From: Bdellovibrionota bacterium
Lineage (GTDB): Bacteria; Bdellovibrionota_C; UBA2361; JAFLCA01
Direction of reading: 5' to 3'
DNA: 64,000 nucleotides
Assembly (NCBI GenBank): GCA_030584005.1
Contig: CP129486.1
Location: forward strand, 933,556 to 997,555
This document shows positions 53,849-62,070 of the stretch, piece by piece. The translations under genes were made by a program, and so were the position numbers. Below the pieces are notes generated by a model, which was given only the letters and a program-made list of their open reading frames with translations, had not been told where the DNA came from and did not search any database. Each line of letters begins with the position of its first letter. Within the stretch, counting starts at the first letter, position 1.

Positions 53849-54553
53849 TCAGCAGCCCGGTGAACCGCGCGCCGCTTGTAGGGGGAGGGCAGGCAGTTGA
53901 AACCCTTCCATGATCCAATCCTGCAGATCAAACAATGAAGAGAGGATGGGCTTTCTTGTGCGGGTGAGGATGGACCGATCCTGATAACCTTGGTTGATCA
54001 GTGCGCAGTGAAGCCCCAACTTGTCAGCGACCTCTGCATCATGATCCGTATCTCCCACCAGCAGTACCTGATTTCGCGGTATCCCTAAGGTAGAGAGCAG
54101 AGCCTTGCCATTCTCGAATTTGCTATGCCCGATAGTGTCACGCATGCCCCACGCCTGATCCAGCAGCCCTCTAAGTCCAAACAACTCGAGAGATCCATCC
54201 AACAGGGATTGTTCGTGAGCTGACAGAATTATCTGGACTAAGCCATATTGCCTGAATAGCCGCAAAGATTCGGTCGCTCCCTTGTGCAGTTTCACACCAT
54301 GTCGGCGCCTCGCGTACTCAAGGTGAAATTCGTGCGAGAGGCGCGGGAAGTCCAGCGGTGAGAGGTGGAACCCCAGTCGGTAGTAGAACAAGGAGACGGG
54401 ATGAGTAAAAAGCTCCCGGTACTCTTCAATCGAGATCGGCGCGATTCCGTTTGCACGCAGCTGTTCGAGTGTTAGTTGGTGACTTAAAGCTAGATCGTCG
54501 AGGAGAGTTCCATTCCAGTCCCAGATTATGTGTGAGAGTGTGGGCCTGCTCAT
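53849..54553 (-). CDS. HAD-superfamily phosphatase (phosphoglycolate-phosphatase-like)
   Basis: 234 residues from the ATG at 54553 (a TTG just upstream is the alternative). Motif I DWNGTLLDD with nucleophile D12 and Asn at the DxD second place, a common variant. Motif II region LSAHEQ, motif III Lys in HSKFENGK, motif IV LLVGDTDHDAEVA. Probably hydrolyses a small phosphorylated metabolite. Starts 9 bases after the 54563 gene ends, so co-transcribed with it. Confidence 0.88.
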   Translation of the reverse strand: MSRPTLSHIIWDWNGTLLDDLALSHQLTLEQLRANGIAPISIEEYRELFTHPVSLFYYRLGFHLSPLDFPRLSHEFHLEYARRRHGVKLHKGATESLRLFRQYGLVQIILSAHEQSLLDGSLELFGLRGLLDQAWGMRDTIGHSKFENGKALLSTLGIPRNQVLLVGDTDHDAEVADKLGLHCALINQGYQDRSILTRTRKPILSSLFDLQDWIMEGFQLPALPLQAARGSPGC

Positions 54554-54562
54554 CAAGACATT

Positions 54563-54988
54563 TCAGCGCCAGTCGCGACGGGCAAAGGGGTAGTGACGCT
54601 CACCTGATGGCTCCACTATGCGCAGGGTAGGGCAGTTTCCTACGAGGCCCAGATCGTACTCGACCTTGACCTTGCGTGCGAAGAGCGCACGTCCCAGGAG
54701 CGATCTTCGGCGGAAGGTGAAAGAAGCTCTTCCTCTAAGATACTCGACTTCGATCGGACCCTGCGGCGAGTGAATCTGCTCTATACCGTGCCGGTAGCTG
54801 CTCAGCATCCACACGCCGAGATTCAGGGAATTATCATAGGTGAGAGTCACTGTCAGGTCGCGAAAAGTGCCGTGGGCACGCAAGGTCAATCGTCCAACCT
54901 GCAATACGTCCTCAACCGCATCCACCAGCATCTGGTAGCTCTGCTGCTTGCGTTTGGTAGGCGGCGGTGTTGAAGGGTGGGAATGCAT
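54563..54988 (-). CDS. Hypothetical protein
   Basis: 141 residues, basic (many Arg), no signal or membrane segment. ATG has GAGG six bases upstream. Beta-rich pattern (GRLTLRAHGTFRDLTVTLTY, GPIEVEYLRGRASFTFRRRS). Not recognised. In a two-gene unit with the HAD phosphatase. The 153 bases upstream (54989-55141) contain only the short palindrome TGCACACGGTGCA. Confidence 0.65.
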   Translation of the reverse strand: MHSHPSTPPPTKRKQQSYQMLVDAVEDVLQVGRLTLRAHGTFRDLTVTLTYDNSLNLGVWMLSSYRHGIEQIHSPQGPIEVEYLRGRASFTFRRRSLLGRALFARKVKVEYDLGLVGNCPTLRIVEPSGERHYPFARRDWR

Positions 54989-55141
54989 GACGACCTCATT
55001 GTGCCAGCCCCTTCTATTGTATTCAATGTGGACGCGCTAACTTCGACCCAATCTCGACGATCCGCATAAATATCGTGGACTCGTTGTTAAGTCCCCGAAA
55101 TAACTGCACACGGTGCAGTGACACAATCCTTCAAGACGACC

Positions 55142-56599
55142 CTACAATCCGTCGGAACCTGCTGCCATGGACAGGATGCGTTCATCGATATGCTCTCTTA
55201 TCCAGCGTGTGTCCCACCATTCAATTGGGGTCACCGGCTCGCCCTGGAGGCGCACCTCGAAGTGGAGGTGGTCGCCGCCAGCCAGGCCGGTCATGCCGCT
55301 GCGCCCGATTTGATCATCCTTAGCAACGCGATCTCCTACAGCCACCGTGATTGACGAGAGATGGCCATACAGGGTGCTTAAGCCAAAACCATGATCAATC
55401 AGTACGGTATTGCCATAAATGCCGAGCTCCTCGGCAAACACTACCCGACCGCTATTGGCTGCCCGTACAACCGTGTTTGCCACCGCGGCAAGATCGATGC
55501 CGTCGTGAGAAGACCTCGAAATCTCTCTTCCATTAAATGAATAGCTGCGCTGCTCCCCGTAGCTTGAGGTAGGGGAGCCCATCACCGCCCTATTGAACGT
55601 TCCCTCCCACAAACGCTCCTTCGCTGTGTCCTTAAGTGCAGTTCGAATGCGCTTGTCGTTGATTGCCCTTTGCGATTCATTGATCACCTTGAAGCCCTCC
55701 GACAGCGCTTGCGGATCCGACGAGTTTCCATTGGAGGGCGGCTGAGTGCCGATTTCGGCGAAATGCTTGGGCAGGAGCTCCGGAACCTTATCAGCGAGAA
55801 ATTCCGTGGTCAATTTGATGGGGGCGCTTCGCAGGGCGACATTACGCACACGGAAGTACATGGGCGCCAGCGCTTCGTTACCCCCAATATCTCGGGCGAA
55901 TACCTGCATCTTAAGTGGCGGTGACTTGAAGTCTTTGGGCACACCAAAGAGAGCAAAATGGACCGCGGGGTCACTCTTGAACTCTTGCCCGAGCAGTGAG
56001 GCAGGGAATCCAATGAATTCTTTCTCCCCAACCCGGATGCCACTTTCGCGAATTTCTCCACTTATAATCCGGTAGAAAACGAGCCCCGCTCCGCCCTGCG
56101 AGACATTGTGTTGTGAAGTTAACACCTCAACTCGCGGCCTTGAGTAAATGATGCGGCTTGAGAACTGCTCTTCTGCCCCGTTGCTCCAAAAACTCCCGTC
56201 AAAGACTGATGCTTTAATGCGCACCGCGTCCTCGCGCATGCCAAGTTCCTTTGGGTTGAAGTCAATAGCGACCTCTTGGTTAAGCGGTTTGGGGCGGGGA
56301 AAACTCTGGCGAAACAGGTCGTAGCTTCGTCCCTGCTGCTCTGCCCGCACGGTGATCTCATCAATCCCAGCTCCCTTATCGTGAACCCTCAGTTCAAGGC
56401 GGTTATTGCCAAGTCCAAGCGCTTCAGGTTTCTGCACGAACTCAAGATCCGGGGGGCTCTTCTCGAAGAAGGGGATGTACTTAGTAAACAGATCGGGAAA
56501 CAGGATGAATGCAGCGAGCGGGAGCAGGGGCAGAAGCAGCACTGCCAGTGCGAGGGGCAGGCCGCCATGGAGGGAGCGACGGAGCGCTGGGTGATGCAT
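55142..56599 (-). CDS. M23-family zinc metallopeptidase (murein endopeptidase/activator)
   Basis: 485 residues from the ATG at 56599, chosen for AAGG at good distance; ATGs at 56647 and 56659 are alternatives. N-terminal membrane anchor (about 12-32, LALAVLLLPLLPLAAFILF), long periplasmic spacer (about 45-340) and a C-terminal LytM domain with SHDGIDLAA and GDHLHFEVRL, the zinc and catalytic His/Asp. Also GNTVLIDHGFGLSTLYGHLS. Cuts peptidoglycan cross-links or activates amidases during growth and division. Confidence 0.9.
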   Translation of the reverse strand: MHHPALRRSLHGGLPLALAVLLLPLLPLAAFILFPDLFTKYIPFFEKSPPDLEFVQKPEALGLGNNRLELRVHDKGAGIDEITVRAEQQGRSYDLFRQSFPRPKPLNQEVAIDFNPKELGMREDAVRIKASVFDGSFWSNGAEEQFSSRIIYSRPRVEVLTSQHNVSQGGAGLVFYRIISGEIRESGIRVGEKEFIGFPASLLGQEFKSDPAVHFALFGVPKDFKSPPLKMQVFARDIGGNEALAPMYFRVRNVALRSAPIKLTTEFLADKVPELLPKHFAEIGTQPPSNGNSSDPQALSEGFKVINESQRAINDKRIRTALKDTAKERLWEGTFNRAVMGSPTSSYGEQRSYSFNGREISRSSHDGIDLAAVANTVVRAANSGRVVFAEELGIYGNTVLIDHGFGLSTLYGHLSSITVAVGDRVAKDDQIGRSGMTGLAGGDHLHFEVRLQGEPVTPIEWWDTRWIREHIDERILSMAAGSDGL

Positions 56600-56770
56600 G
56601 CGAGAACCTTGGTGAGAATGTATATCCTCAGGCAAAATACGAGGCATTGCATATTTCATCAAGCTCTGATTGAGGAAATGAAAGAGGGTAGACCGAGGAA
56701 ATGGAGACAGGGCAATGCCGGGGATTGCAGAGGATCCGATAGGGCGGCACGTTCAGGCGCGTCTCGGACG

Positions 56771-56804
56771 TTCAGCGTATCCCGAGAGGTCATTTTTTAA
56801 ATGG
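56771..56804. repeat. CTAG-family half A unit joined to a B-like unit
   Basis: TTCAGCGTATCCCGAG (56771-56786), right half of an A unit with the final CTAG changed to CGAG, then GGTCATTTTTTAAATGGCC, matching the B unit at 28175 in reverse. About 110 GC-rich bases with no gene lie between this and the B unit at 56915. Confidence 0.6.
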
Positions 56805-56914
56805 CCGTCCATGGCCATGTAAAAATCGCTCCAAGCTCGGCGCGGGGCCCGAAACGCCCACGCCTCGCGTCGCTCCAAACGCCTCCGGCGTTTGCTGCGT
56901 CATCCCTGGCGCGG

Positions 56915-56943
56915 CTAGAAGCTATTTAAACAATAGCTTCTAG
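56915..56943. repeat. CTAG-family B unit, perfect
   Basis: Arms CTAGAAGCTATT (56915-56926) and AATAGCTTCTAG (56932-56943), 12 perfect pairs, 5-base loop TAAAC. It lies about 95 bases downstream of the 57040 gene's stop on the minus strand and may act as a terminator or RNA 3' end. Confidence 0.85.
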
Positions 56944-57039
56944 GACGGAGCAGGTCTTGAGGACAGGCGGGTTCTGCCACGGGTGCGGCTTCACGCAAAT
57001 GTTCACTGTGAGCGAGCGCTCTGATGGTTGCTGCATAGC

Positions 57040-57897
57040 TCAAGGCAATCCGATGCCTTGCAGCCCTTCGGTTAAGGCACATAGCGCGGTGCCGGAGGGG
57101 ATAGTCCTGATGCCGCTGCTCTCCTTAAGTGCGAGTGGAATCGTTTTGGTATCAGCGGCCACAAAATCAAATAACAGGTTTTGAAGCACTGTTGCCGTAA
57201 GGGCTTGGTGGTGGCTAGACAGCACCAGGGCGCTGCCCGTCGATTCAAAGAGGGCAGTCATGGACTTAAGGAGCGGCCCCACAACCTCTTCCAGATCCCA
57301 GCTCTTGCCCTTGGTCGGTCGGCTAAAACTTGGCGGATCAGCGATAATCACATCGTAGCGATTGCCGCGCCGAGCCTCTCGCTCGATAAAGGCTAATGCA
57401 TCATCGCAGAGGAGACGCAGTTTTTCAGCGGGGATGCGATTCATAGCCGCGTTCTCCCTGGCCCACGAGAGCACTGCCTTGGAATTGTCTATGTGGGTCA
57501 CCTCTGCTCCTTGCAACGCACAGAGAATGCTGGCCAGACCCGTGTAGGCAAACAGATTCAGTACCCGTGCGGGTCGCGCCTTCATTTCCGTAACGCTCTT
57601 GGTGACGAGCGAGAGCCAGGGAAAGTAGGAGAGGTGCTCGGGGAAGACTCCTATCTGACCGTTGTTCTGGCAGCGCACCAGGCAATGCACGCTGCCGAGC
57701 TGCATCTTCCATGGCTCGGTTGGCGCTCCGAGCCAATGTGTCTTGGGGGCATAGCGGGCAGCTCCGCTCCATGCAGCAGGACAGCGGCGTCTCCACAGCG
57801 CGACACTACAAGGGCGGGCCAGAGTTACCGGGCCTAGACGCTCTAATTTCTCACCCTCGCCAGAATCGAGCAGCGCATAGTCACTTGGGGTTGTCAT
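57040..57897 (-). CDS. Class I SAM-dependent methyltransferase (RlmI/RlmK-like)
   Basis: 285 residues. Motif I VLNLFAYTGLASI (about 112-124), acidic HIDNSKAVLSWARENAAMN, and motif IV IIADPPSFSRPTKGK, all characteristic of the rRNA large-subunit methyltransferase group (Methyltrans_SAM). Probably methylates a base in 23S rRNA. It lacks the N-terminal PUA-domain of full RlmI, so assignment to a specific rRNA site is not possible. Divergent from nhaA with 61 bases between start codons. Confidence 0.85.
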   Translation of the reverse strand: MTTPSDYALLDSGEGEKLERLGPVTLARPCSVALWRRRCPAAWSGAARYAPKTHWLGAPTEPWKMQLGSVHCLVRCQNNGQIGVFPEHLSYFPWLSLVTKSVTEMKARPARVLNLFAYTGLASILCALQGAEVTHIDNSKAVLSWARENAAMNRIPAEKLRLLCDDALAFIEREARRGNRYDVIIADPPSFSRPTKGKSWDLEEVVGPLLKSMTALFESTGSALVLSSHHQALTATVLQNLLFDFVAADTKTIPLALKESSGIRTIPSGTALCALTEGLQGIGLP

Positions 57898-57958
57898 GTT
57901 ATTGGATTTCGCTAAAAGTACTGAGGGCCTTCATAGACACCAAATCAATCGGAGCCAC

Positions 57959-59119
57959 ATGAAGCTAACACCGATAAAAGAGTTCTTAAAGCTCGAGTCA
58001 GCCGGGGGGATCCTACTCGTAGTGAGCGCCGTGTTGGCGCTGATATTTGAGAACTCTGCCTTACAATCCGCTTACCATTGGCTGCTGCACACTGAGGTGG
58101 GGTTAGGAGGAGCACTTTCAAAACCGTTGCACTGGTGGATCAATGACGGTCTGATGGTGATCTTCTTTCTCCTGGTGGGACTTGAGATTAAGCGTGAGCT
58201 GCTGATTGGAGAGCTGTCTTCGAGAGCCCAGGCGATGCTGCCGGCAGTCGCTGCATTGGGAGGAATGCTGGTTCCCGCATTATTCTACCTGATTCTAAAC
58301 GTCGAGAATCCAGAAACGGTGCGTGGCTGGGCCATCCCTGCTGCCACTGATATTGCGTTTTCGTTGGGGGTGCTGTCACTCCTGGGGAGTCGGGTGCCCC
58401 TTTCGCTAAAGGTGTTTCTCACCGCGTTAGCGGTGATCGATGACCTCGGTGCAGTTGTTATTATTGCACTATTCTACAGCGAGAATATCTCCTTGCTTTT
58501 CCTGGGGCTCTCTGCCGCGATTATGATCGTGCTTATCTCGTTAGGACGGTTAGGGGTGCAGCGATTGACCCCCTATATGCTGCTGGGCGTCCTACTGTGG
58601 CTATGTATCTTGCAAAGTGGCGTGCATGCGACGGTGGCGGGAGTATGTCTTGCGCTCACCATCCCTCTGTCGCCGAATGACAGCGATCGCTCCCCGCTCA
58701 CCCGCCTCGAACATATGATTCATCCCTGGGTCGCCTTTGGCATTATGCCGATCTTTGCCTTTGCAAACGCGGGGCTCAGTTTTGAAGGATTAACGTTGAG
58801 CGCATTGCTCGACCCGCTGCCTCTTGGCATCGTGTTAGGGCTCTTTTTGGGCAAGCAGTTAGGTATTTTTGCCTTCTCTGGATTGCTGATCAGATTTGGC
58901 ATCGTCCCGCTGCCCAGCGGAGCCACTTGGCTGCAATTGTATGGTGTAGCGGCTTTGGCTGGCATCGGCTTCACGATGAGCCTTTTTATCGGAGGGCTCG
59001 CCTTTTCGTCCGAGCAGTTACTCGTAGAGACACGATTGGGGGTCTTCGTCGGTTCGCTTCTTTCGGCGCTCCTGGGGTTTTTTGTATTGCGGATCTCAGG
59101 GAGCACAGTGAGGGAATAA
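57959..59119 (+). CDS. nhaA: NhaA Na+/H+ antiporter
   Basis: 386 residues from the ATG at 57959 (GGAG upstream); a longer frame to 57896 overlaps the divergent gene. MKLTPIKEFLKLESAGGILL, then INDGLMVIFFLLVGLEIKRE, PAATDIAFSLGVL (the catalytic Asp pair region) and LTALAVIDDLGAVVIIA with D-D. Normal NhaA length and twelve helices. Exchanges sodium for protons to control pH and salt. Followed by hairpin repeats at 59169. Confidence 0.95.
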   Translation: MKLTPIKEFLKLESAGGILLVVSAVLALIFENSALQSAYHWLLHTEVGLGGALSKPLHWWINDGLMVIFFLLVGLEIKRELLIGELSSRAQAMLPAVAALGGMLVPALFYLILNVENPETVRGWAIPAATDIAFSLGVLSLLGSRVPLSLKVFLTALAVIDDLGAVVIIALFYSENISLLFLGLSAAIMIVLISLGRLGVQRLTPYMLLGVLLWLCILQSGVHATVAGVCLALTIPLSPNDSDRSPLTRLEHMIHPWVAFGIMPIFAFANAGLSFEGLTLSALLDPLPLGIVLGLFLGKQLGIFAFSGLLIRFGIVPLPSGATWLQLYGVAALAGIGFTMSLFIGGLAFSSEQLLVETRLGVFVGSLLSALLGFFVLRISGSTVRE

Positions 59120-59168
59120 TCGTCGGCAGCGTTCTTGCTCAGGAGCGGTGCGTAGGGCATTGTGACTG

Positions 59169-59230
59169 CTAGGGATACGCTGAACTTATTCAGCGTATCC
59201 TTAGAAGCTACTAGTTTTAATAGCGTCTAG
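59169..59230. repeat. CTAG hairpin block: A unit joined to B unit
   Basis: A: CTAGGGATACGCTGAA (59169-59184) and TTCAGCGTATCCTTAG (59189-59204), 15 of 16 pairs, loop CTTA. B: TTAGAAGCTACT (59201-59212) and AATAGCGTCTAG (59219-59230). The TTAG at 59201-59204 belongs to both. Located 49 bases after nhaA. Confidence 0.85.
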
Positions 59231-59319
59231 CTGCGCCAATAAATATCTGAAACACCTAATTTCGGATATTGATTGCGAGAAGCGCTCTACACATCTACCA
59301 CTAGAATGCAGAGAGAAAC

Positions 59320-59946
59320 ATGTTGAGGCAGCGAGCGATAGAAGATGCACACTCCCAGCCCGCGGAGGCAGCAGCGAGCCGCTTCGCGATACTCACATTG
59401 CTGCTTGCACCGGTTATTGCGCTGGCACTGGTGTTGAGTTTTACAAGAAGCTCGATGAAGCAAGCCGCTCTCGCTGAAGAGGAGTTTTGGGGTGGCCCGC
59501 TGCCTCAAGGTATTCGCCCCATTCACACCTTTCGCACTGCGGAGGGAATGATCGGAGAGTTTGAGCATATAGAGAGTGCTTCCGAACTGCGCTTTGTAGT
59601 GGTGCCCCATGCGGAGCAGCAGAGCAGTGAGGGATTCCTTAGCGCGCTCAAACGTGGAGAGGTTTCGGGCTACCCCACCCTATTTGAGCGCTATACACGA
59701 GCCTTTTTGAATCCGCGACGGACCGGCCCCATCCACACCCACCGTCTCGAGATGCGAGGACGCAGTGTGCTTGTCGAGCAGGTAGAAGGTTTAAAGGGCT
59801 GGTTCTACATGGTGGCGGTCGTGCAGGGAACTCATGAAGTCATGGAGATACTCGCCATCAGAAAGGGCGCAGCAACCCCCCCGCACTATCTGCGTGAGGT
59901 GATTGAACAGAGCCCGCGTCTTCGGTCCATTGCGAGCAGCTCGTAG
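59320..59946 (+). CDS. Hypothetical membrane-anchored protein
   Basis: 208 residues. One hydrophobic helix (about 21-41, FAILTLLLAPVIALALVLSF) then a 165-residue periplasmic domain with a mixed beta/alpha pattern (GMIGEFEHIESASELRFVVV, GRSVLVEQVEGLKGWFYMVA). GAGAGAAAC precedes the ATG. No family recognised. Stand-alone between the nhaA hairpins and a convergent secreted-protein gene. Confidence 0.65.
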   Translation: MLRQRAIEDAHSQPAEAAASRFAILTLLLAPVIALALVLSFTRSSMKQAALAEEEFWGGPLPQGIRPIHTFRTAEGMIGEFEHIESASELRFVVVPHAEQQSSEGFLSALKRGEVSGYPTLFERYTRAFLNPRRTGPIHTHRLEMRGRSVLVEQVEGLKGWFYMVAVVQGTHEVMEILAIRKGAATPPHYLREVIEQSPRLRSIASSS

Positions 59947-60007
59947 TATAGCGGAGTAGCTTGGAGCTCGTGGCGCTGCGAACACTTTGACGAACACAGG
60001 AGTGCGG

Positions 60008-61804
60008 TTAGTTCGGGTAGTAATTATCCCACATGGTGTTGCTAAAGGCGCTCCCATAGTAGCCGCTGTTTGCGGAGCTTCCGTGTGCATTTGGAAATCG
60101 ACCGATTCCATCACTTGGGTTGCTGTCTAGAATGCATCCGCCTGCGCCGTCGTCGCCAAAGGTGACCCCATAGTTATCCATGCTCAAGGTGCAGGTGCCC
60201 CCGCCCGTGCAGGTGCTAAGCTCATTTGCCGTGTTGCACGCGGCCCCCGGATTATCTCCGCCCGAGCAGCTCCCCTCGGCGGGCGCGCAGGGATCTGGCT
60301 GCGTCCACGCGCCGAATTCGACCCAACGCTTCGCGTAATCGAGCAGATGTGAGTTGGGCCAGAGAGATTTTATTGACGGCATTAGCTCTACCGCCAACGC
60401 GGTGGCCTTATAGGGCATGGAGATACAGCAATACTGGTAGGAGCTGCCTGGTCTGTACCCTCCATCTATGTAGCCGTATGGGTCGCGTTGAGTGCGTGAC
60501 CCGGTATCCAAGACGAGATTCGTCCAATACGCCCCCCCGCCCGAACCGCCGGGTTGCTGTCCATACAGAGCCCGTCCCGCGTTCGCGCTGTAATAGACAG
60601 TGAGATTTTCACAGAATTCCTGAGGAGTAGAGTTCTGCACTGCATCTTTAATCGATTGGTCATCCAGTATCACCGCCGCAAACGCCATCGGCAGCAGCCG
60701 CCCCAGGGTATGACCACCATTTGCAGGCCACAGTCCCCCTTGGATGAGGGTGTAGTACACATCGAGTCCATGCTGAACGTAGTTGATTATCGCTTGGCGC
60801 TTGGACTCGATCGAATCGTCAAGCATTAAGCGCAAGGCGGCATCCGAATTGCGAATGGAGATTGACGAGCCGTAATCCGGCATGTTGTCGCTTGGGTGCA
60901 GGTATCGTCCGGTCCAATTGGTTTTGTGATCGAGCTGTACCCGTGCATACTGACTGGCGATGGTCTCCAGACTAGGGGCGCCCGCCACTTGAGGCAGGGT
61001 CGGTAGAAGCTCCGTTTTCAAGTGCTCCGTAGAGTGCAGCTCTTTAATGCTGCCGAAGTACCCTGGGCGGAAGAAATCGCTTCCACCGTTTGGCGGCGAC
61101 TCGGCAAGTACCGTAAGCACTGCCGCAGTCTGCAGACAGGGGCGACAGGTGGCTTCATTGACGTCGATACTTATCGCCTTGACCACGGAGCTACCCGGTG
61201 CGACGACGAGGGGCAGGGTCGGGACGAGCGTTGCATCGAAACTCGGCGCGCGGGAGTCAAAGCCCTGTAGATTGATCGAGCTCGGGTTGATCTCGAAGCC
61301 GTGTCGCGTGCCCGTGTAGTCGGGAGAGATGGCGGTTAGGGTGACGGGGCCTACGACCCAATAGTCGCCATTGGCGAAGGTGCCGTATGGCACCGGGTTA
61401 GCAAACTGGAACTGAACTCCATGTTGTTCGATGGTAGCGGTGAGGTTTGGCGCGACAGTGCCCGTTGGTGTGGGAGTAGGCGTTGCGATCGGCGGCGCTC
61501 CCGATTCATCTAGGCAGCGCTCTGTGAGCCGTTCGAATTTGAGGGTGGCACGAGCTCTGGGGAAACCATTACGAATGAAGTCCCTTAGCCGCAGAACACG
61601 ATAGATGATCCCGCGATTGGACGATTTTCTAGTGAGCACGAGATCTTGATTGATGCAGGCGATGCGGAGCGTGCCTCTTTTCACCCGGAAATGTACCACA
61701 TCAGAACTTTCAACCTGATGCCAGCGCGCAGCTTGAACCTCCGGTGATATGAGGATCACCACGATAAAACTCAGTGTGGCGAGTACGAAATTCCTGTAGA
61801 TCAT
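60008..61804 (-). CDS. Secreted protein with two-cysteine module and Pro/Thr linker
   Basis: 598 residues from the ATG at 61804, which opens a signal peptide (FVLATLSFIVVILISPEVQA). A longer frame to 61936 lacks support. Residues about 22-105 are a basic module with two cysteines 47 apart, resembling the N-terminus of the 23005 protein, followed by PPIATPTPTPTGTVAP. The large C-terminal part may be helical repeats with carbohydrate-type contacts (WPANGGHTLGRLLPMAFAAV); no catalytic motif identified. Several Cys near the C-terminus. Probably extracellular and polysaccharide-related. Confidence 0.65.
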   Translation of the reverse strand: MIYRNFVLATLSFIVVILISPEVQAARWHQVESSDVVHFRVKRGTLRIACINQDLVLTRKSSNRGIIYRVLRLRDFIRNGFPRARATLKFERLTERCLDESGAPPIATPTPTPTGTVAPNLTATIEQHGVQFQFANPVPYGTFANGDYWVVGPVTLTAISPDYTGTRHGFEINPSSINLQGFDSRAPSFDATLVPTLPLVVAPGSSVVKAISIDVNEATCRPCLQTAAVLTVLAESPPNGGSDFFRPGYFGSIKELHSTEHLKTELLPTLPQVAGAPSLETIASQYARVQLDHKTNWTGRYLHPSDNMPDYGSSISIRNSDAALRLMLDDSIESKRQAIINYVQHGLDVYYTLIQGGLWPANGGHTLGRLLPMAFAAVILDDQSIKDAVQNSTPQEFCENLTVYYSANAGRALYGQQPGGSGGGAYWTNLVLDTGSRTQRDPYGYIDGGYRPGSSYQYCCISMPYKATALAVELMPSIKSLWPNSHLLDYAKRWVEFGAWTQPDPCAPAEGSCSGGDNPGAACNTANELSTCTGGGTCTLSMDNYGVTFGDDGAGGCILDSNPSDGIGRFPNAHGSSANSGYYGSAFSNTMWDNYYPN

Positions 61805-62070
61805 AGGGGACTTCGGAGCGGAACCAAAACAGTGGTTCCAGGGTTCAGCGCCGCACCAGAGGGCCGTGCAAGTTGTGTGCCCAGCAAGCCATTGCCTCCT
61901 TGATGGCTCGGGAATGCAAGCGATGGGAAGCGCCAAATCGTTCTTGAAGATTTTTTCGGGGGCAGCCCAGGCAGTGCGCTGCTAAACTCTCGTTCGGTTA
62001 GCGGGTTTAGCGAATGAGCGATCGGGAAAAGCTGTTTAGGTAAGTGGCGACTACTCCGAATAGTTGTCTC

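Noticed and set aside
19643..59230. Hairpin repeats as integron attC sites or CRISPR repeats
   Set aside because: No GTTRRRY/RYYYAAC cores, no integrase or cas genes, and no regular spacing.
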